NCBI GenBank assembly: GCA_016793415.1
Contig: JAEUMC010000418.1
Span: 1-8,182 of the forward strand
Length of the DNA: 8,182 nt
Direction: 5' to 3'
Source of the DNA: Devosia sp.
GTDB lineage: Bacteria; Pseudomonadota; Alphaproteobacteria; Rhizobiales; Devosiaceae
Made by a program: the position numbers and the translations under genes. Positions within the stretch are counted from its first letter, which is position 1, and each line of letters begins with the position of its first letter. Below, in pieces: positions 6,106 through 8,182 of this stretch. Under the pieces are notes generated by a model, which was not told where the DNA came from, did not search any database, and saw only the letters and a program-made list of their open reading frames with translations.

Positions 6106-6510
6106 ATGGAAATGGTCGCTTTGCTGAAGCAGATGCCGCTGTTCCGCGCGGTGGACGATGCGGACCTCGAGGAACTGATCCCGTCGACGCGCGTCGAGAT
6201 CTACGAGCCGGGGCGGGTCATCCTGCGGGAGGGGCGTGTCGGCGCTGCCTTCTTCCTGATCGTTTCCGGCGAGGTTGAGGTCGTCAAGGCGCTGGGCAAA
6301 CCCGAGGAGAAGATCGTCAACCGGCTGGGTGCCGGGGACTTCTTCGGCGAGATCGCCAACATGAAGCACACCACCCGGGTGGCGAGCGTGCGGGCGGTGA
6401 CCGAGACGAAGTGCCTGATGATCCAGCGCCTGCACCTCGATTCCTACATCGAGCGATTTCCCGCCGTCCTTGCCATGGTCGACCAGGCAGTTGCGGCTCG
6501 CGGAGACTGA
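6106..6510 (+). CDS. Stand-alone cyclic nucleotide-binding domain protein
   Basis: A 134-residue protein consisting of little more than one cNMP-binding (CRP/CAP-type) domain. Visible: the N-terminal helix LLKQMPLFRAVDDADLEELI (6-25), the beta-roll with EIYEPGRVILREG (31-43) and FFLIVSGEVEVV (49-60), and the phosphate-binding cassette FFGEIANMKHTTRVASVRA (79-97) with E82 and R91 in their usual places. A nucleotide could therefore bind. There is no helix-turn-helix domain and no fused output domain; CRP/FNR regulators are about 200-250 residues long. The stop at 6508 is genuine, and the convergent AraC gene ends 2 bp later, so a lost C-terminal domain does not follow. GGAGG at 6092-6096 with 9-base spacing fixes the ATG at 6106; a TTG at 6076 is the only longer option. 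It may signal through a partner protein; the target is unknown. Confidence 0.88.
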   Translation: MEMVALLKQMPLFRAVDDADLEELIPSTRVEIYEPGRVILREGRVGAAFFLIVSGEVEVVKALGKPEEKIVNRLGAGDFFGEIANMKHTTRVASVRAVTETKCLMIQRLHLDSYIERFPAVLAMVDQAVAARGD

Positions 6511-6512
6511 CC

Positions 6513-7340
6513 CTAACCCCGCACCCGACGCGCGTAGTCCGACGGCGCTCGCCCGACGATGCGGCGGAACTCATTGCTGAAATGCGCCTGGTCGGCATAC
6601 CCCAGCTCGTGCGCCACTGCTGTCCAGTTCGGCGCCGCGTCGGCCGTGGCGCGGCCCGCCGCCTCGACCAGCCGGTACAATCGGATCACCCATTTCGGCC
6701 CCACCCCGACATAGTGCTGGAACAGATGCTGCAGTGTCCGTTCATTGACTGCGGCCCGGCGTGCGAGTGCCGCGACGCTGACGATCTCCCGATCGGTCCG
6801 CGCCAGCTCGACGATCCGGGCAGCGAGCTCAATATTGGGGTCCGCCTGAGGCAGCCCGCGGCCTAGCAGCATCGCCTCGGCAGTCGCGATCGACTGCTGC
6901 CGATCGGGCGCCTCCAGCAACTCGCGCCGGGCCTGGTCCGTTGCCTCTGGAAACACCGCCGTTGCATCAAGGGTCCGATCCATCAGCTCGGCGACCGCCC
7001 GCCCATAGAACGGTCGAAACCCGCCCGGTCGGAACATCACGCCGAACACGGCGCCGCGGCCCTTCACTTCATAGTCGTAACGGCCTGTCGTCACCCCGGT
7101 GATCCAGCCGCGTTCGCGGGTGAAGGCGAGGTTGAGGTTGGGGTGCGGCAGCACCTCGGCGGGGTACGATACGCCCTCCGGCAAGGACCAACTGACCACC
7201 CAGTAGTGCTCGACGAACGGCGCCAGCGCCGGCGAAGGTCGATAGCGGTTGAGCGCATAGCTGCGCGCCGAACCGGCCGGGTCGAGGATACCGGCGAAAT
7301 CGTCCTGCTTTTCCTCGAATGGCGTTGCGGGTTTTTGCAA
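6513..7340 (-). CDS. AraC family transcriptional regulator
   Basis: A 275-residue DNA-binding regulator. The N-terminal part (about 28-125) resembles the beta-sheet sensor domain that precedes many AraC domains (RPSPALAPFVEHYWVVSW, EVLPHPNLNLAF, GVMFRPGGFRPFYGR; DUF6597-like). The C-terminal AraC domain has a first helix-turn-helix around 187-209 (VSVAALARRAAVNERTLQHL) and a second around 239-262 (WTAVAHELGYADQAHFSNEF), followed by the family ending GRAPSDYAR. The start is TTG at 7340; no ATG or GTG near the N-terminus fits better, and GGGAGA lies 5 bases upstream. It is divergent from the SRPBCC gene, 57 bp apart, and probably regulates that gene or itself. The ligand is unknown. It ends 2 bp from the convergent cyclic-nucleotide-binding gene. 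Confidence 0.92.
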   Translation of the reverse strand: MQKPATPFEEKQDDFAGILDPAGSARSYALNRYRPSPALAPFVEHYWVVSWSLPEGVSYPAEVLPHPNLNLAFTRERGWITGVTTGRYDYEVKGRGAVFGVMFRPGGFRPFYGRAVAELMDRTLDATAVFPEATDQARRELLEAPDRQQSIATAEAMLLGRGLPQADPNIELAARIVELARTDREIVSVAALARRAAVNERTLQHLFQHYVGVGPKWVIRLYRLVEAAGRATADAAPNWTAVAHELGYADQAHFSNEFRRIVGRAPSDYARRVRG

Positions 7341-7345
7341 GCGCG

Positions 7346-7351
7346 TCTCCC
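7346..7351 (-). promoter_or_regulatory. Ribosome binding site supporting the TTG start of the AraC gene
   Basis: The minus strand reads GGGAGA, five bases (CGCGC), then TTG. This is the main evidence that the regulator begins with a TTG codon at 7340. Confidence 0.5.
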
Positions 7352-7397
7352 GGCCTCGTCCCTAGGCTCGCCCGACCATCAACCAGGGAAACCTAAC

Positions 7398-7823
7398 ATG
7401 TCCGCAACTTTCACGGCCACCACCCGCCTCGATCTGCCCGCGCCACCCGCCCGCGTCTGGGCCGCCCTCACCGACCCGGCGATGGTCAGGCAATACATGT
7501 TCGGCGCAGAACTCACTGGCGCCTGGGTCAAGGGCGGCACGGTCACCTATCGCGGCGAGTGGGACGGCGCGCCGTTCGAGGACAAGGGCGAAATCGTCGA
7601 GATCGATCCGCCGCGCCTGCTCAAGGTGAACTACTACAGCGCCATGGGCGGCCAGCCCGATACCCCGGAAAACCGGCAACTCATCACCTATGAGTTGACC
7701 CCGACGGGCGCGGGGACGCGGCTCACCGTTTCGCAGGCTGGCAACCCTTCGCAGGAGGCGGCGACAGCAGCTGAGGGCAACTGGGCGATGACGATGAATA
7801 CGCTGAAGGCGCTGTTGGCGTAA
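7398..7823 (+). CDS. SRPBCC family protein (AHSA1/START-like)
   Basis: A 141-residue small cytoplasmic protein with the helix-grip fold of the SRPBCC superfamily, a deep hydrophobic ligand cavity. Visible: the N-terminal strand and helix RLDLPAPPARVWAALTDPAMVRQYMFG (10-36), GGTVTYRGEWDGAPFEDKGEIVEIDPPRLLKVNYY (46-80) and the closing LTPTGAGTRLTVSQAG (100-115), followed by a C-terminal helix with NWAMTMNTLKALLA. This pattern is typical of the AHSA1/activator-of-Hsp90-like group, which in bacteria is often paired with regulators and has no single known function. The ATG at 7398 has AGGGAA at 7385-7390 with 7-base spacing. The neighbouring divergent AraC gene is the likely regulator. A palindrome starts 14 bp after the stop. 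Confidence 0.9.
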   Translation: MSATFTATTRLDLPAPPARVWAALTDPAMVRQYMFGAELTGAWVKGGTVTYRGEWDGAPFEDKGEIVEIDPPRLLKVNYYSAMGGQPDTPENRQLITYELTPTGAGTRLTVSQAGNPSQEAATAAEGNWAMTMNTLKALLA

Positions 7824-7837
7824 CTCGGATCCGGCGC

Positions 7838-7956
7838 GGGCTGACCCCCGCCCCTGTCCCCTCCCCCTGAAAAAGGGGGAGGGAGACGATCGCCTCGATG
7901 TCAGTATGAGGGTCTCCCTCCCCATGTTTTAGGGGGAGGGGACAGGGGGGCAGCCC
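7838..7956. repeat. Long palindromic intergenic repeat, copy 2 of the first type
   Basis: A second member of the repeat family at 658-775, again between convergent genes. Its left half (from gggctgaccccc through cccctgtcccctcccc) differs from that of the first copy at one base in about 30. The arms pair over 37 bases with 3 mismatches near the centre of each arm (around gaaaaa on the left and tgtttta on the right), and the outer gggctg/cagccc ends also match, with a 4-base length difference between them. The loop is about 25 bases. Together with 30 unremarkable bases to 7985, it fills the gap between the SRPBCC stop and the DUF1761-like stop. Confidence 0.85.
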
Positions 7957-7985
7957 GCACCGGCCGTCCAGTTACTCCGCACCCA

Positions 7986-8182
7986 CTACCGCCAGACCGC
8001 CAGCAGAGCCCCCATCAGCACCAGCGCAATCAGGTTGTTGCCCAGGTTGATGGCGATCAGCTTCAGCGGGCGGTTCTCATAGCCCCATAGCGAGATCATC
8101 AGTGTCGCCATGAACCCGAGCCAGTTGAGCGCGCCGACTGCCGCGCCGGTGAAGATGTCGGTTGCGCCGGCATAGGTCACCG
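7986..8182 (-). CDS. DUF1761-like membrane protein, 5' end missing
   Basis: The last 65 residues of a minus-strand gene whose start lies beyond the window; the GTG at 8180 is simply an internal valine. Visible: a helix with GAAVGALNWLGFMATLMIS, then WGYENRPLKLIAINLGNNLIALVLMGALLAVW at the C-terminus. This pattern of two hydrophobic segments joined by a short polar loop (ENRPLKL) resembles the end of DUF1761 proteins, small inner-membrane proteins of unknown function with about four helices. The family call rests on a short fragment. It is convergent with the SRPBCC gene, separated by the palindromic repeat. Confidence 0.7.
   Translation of the reverse strand, partial: VTYAGATDIFTGAAVGALNWLGFMATLMISLWGYENRPLKLIAINLGNNLIALVLMGALLAVWR

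Overview
The window is GC-rich, with codon third positions mostly G or C. It reads as ordinary chromosome from an alphaproteobacterium, most likely in the Hyphomicrobiales (a Devosia-like organism is my best guess). The guess rests on the protein families, the gene order and the dispersed palindromes of the CCTCCCC...GGGGAGG type. No rRNA, tRNA, CRISPR array, insertion sequence or phage gene is visible. The window holds ten protein genes; the first and the last are cut by the window edges.

Region 1 (1-794): the C-terminal two thirds of an AEC-family membrane transporter on the + strand, followed by a long palindromic repeat that separates it from the convergent operon.

Region 2 (795-4111, minus strand, read right to left): a three-gene operon encoding a circularly permuted ATP-grasp protein, an alpha-E protein and a transglutaminase-fold protein. 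This set is known from comparative genomics as a predicted peptide-tag or amide-ligation module, often found with an Anbu/proteasome-type peptidase. Two things stand out. The transglutaminase-fold protein has no cysteine where the catalytic one belongs, and no peptidase gene is adjacent. A second, different palindrome lies between the ATP-grasp and alpha-E genes, just upstream of the alpha-E ribosome binding site.

Region 3 (4112-6009, + strand): a 183-bp divergent promoter region, then a tightly coupled pair encoding a D-2-hydroxyacid dehydrogenase and a short-chain dehydrogenase/reductase, probably two oxidation-reduction steps of one small-molecule pathway. Region 4 (6010-6510): a hairpin, then a small stand-alone cyclic-nucleotide-binding domain protein.

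Region 5 (6513-7823): an AraC-type regulator (minus strand, TTG start) divergent from a small SRPBCC/AHSA1-type protein, with only 57 bp between them; the regulator probably acts on its neighbour or itself. Region 6 (7824-8182): a third long palindrome, related to the first and again between convergent genes, then the C-terminal end of a DUF1761-like membrane protein on the minus strand.

The least ordinary signals are the cysteine-less transglutaminase in a peptidase-less ATP-grasp/alpha-E module, and the family of long perfect or near-perfect palindromes.
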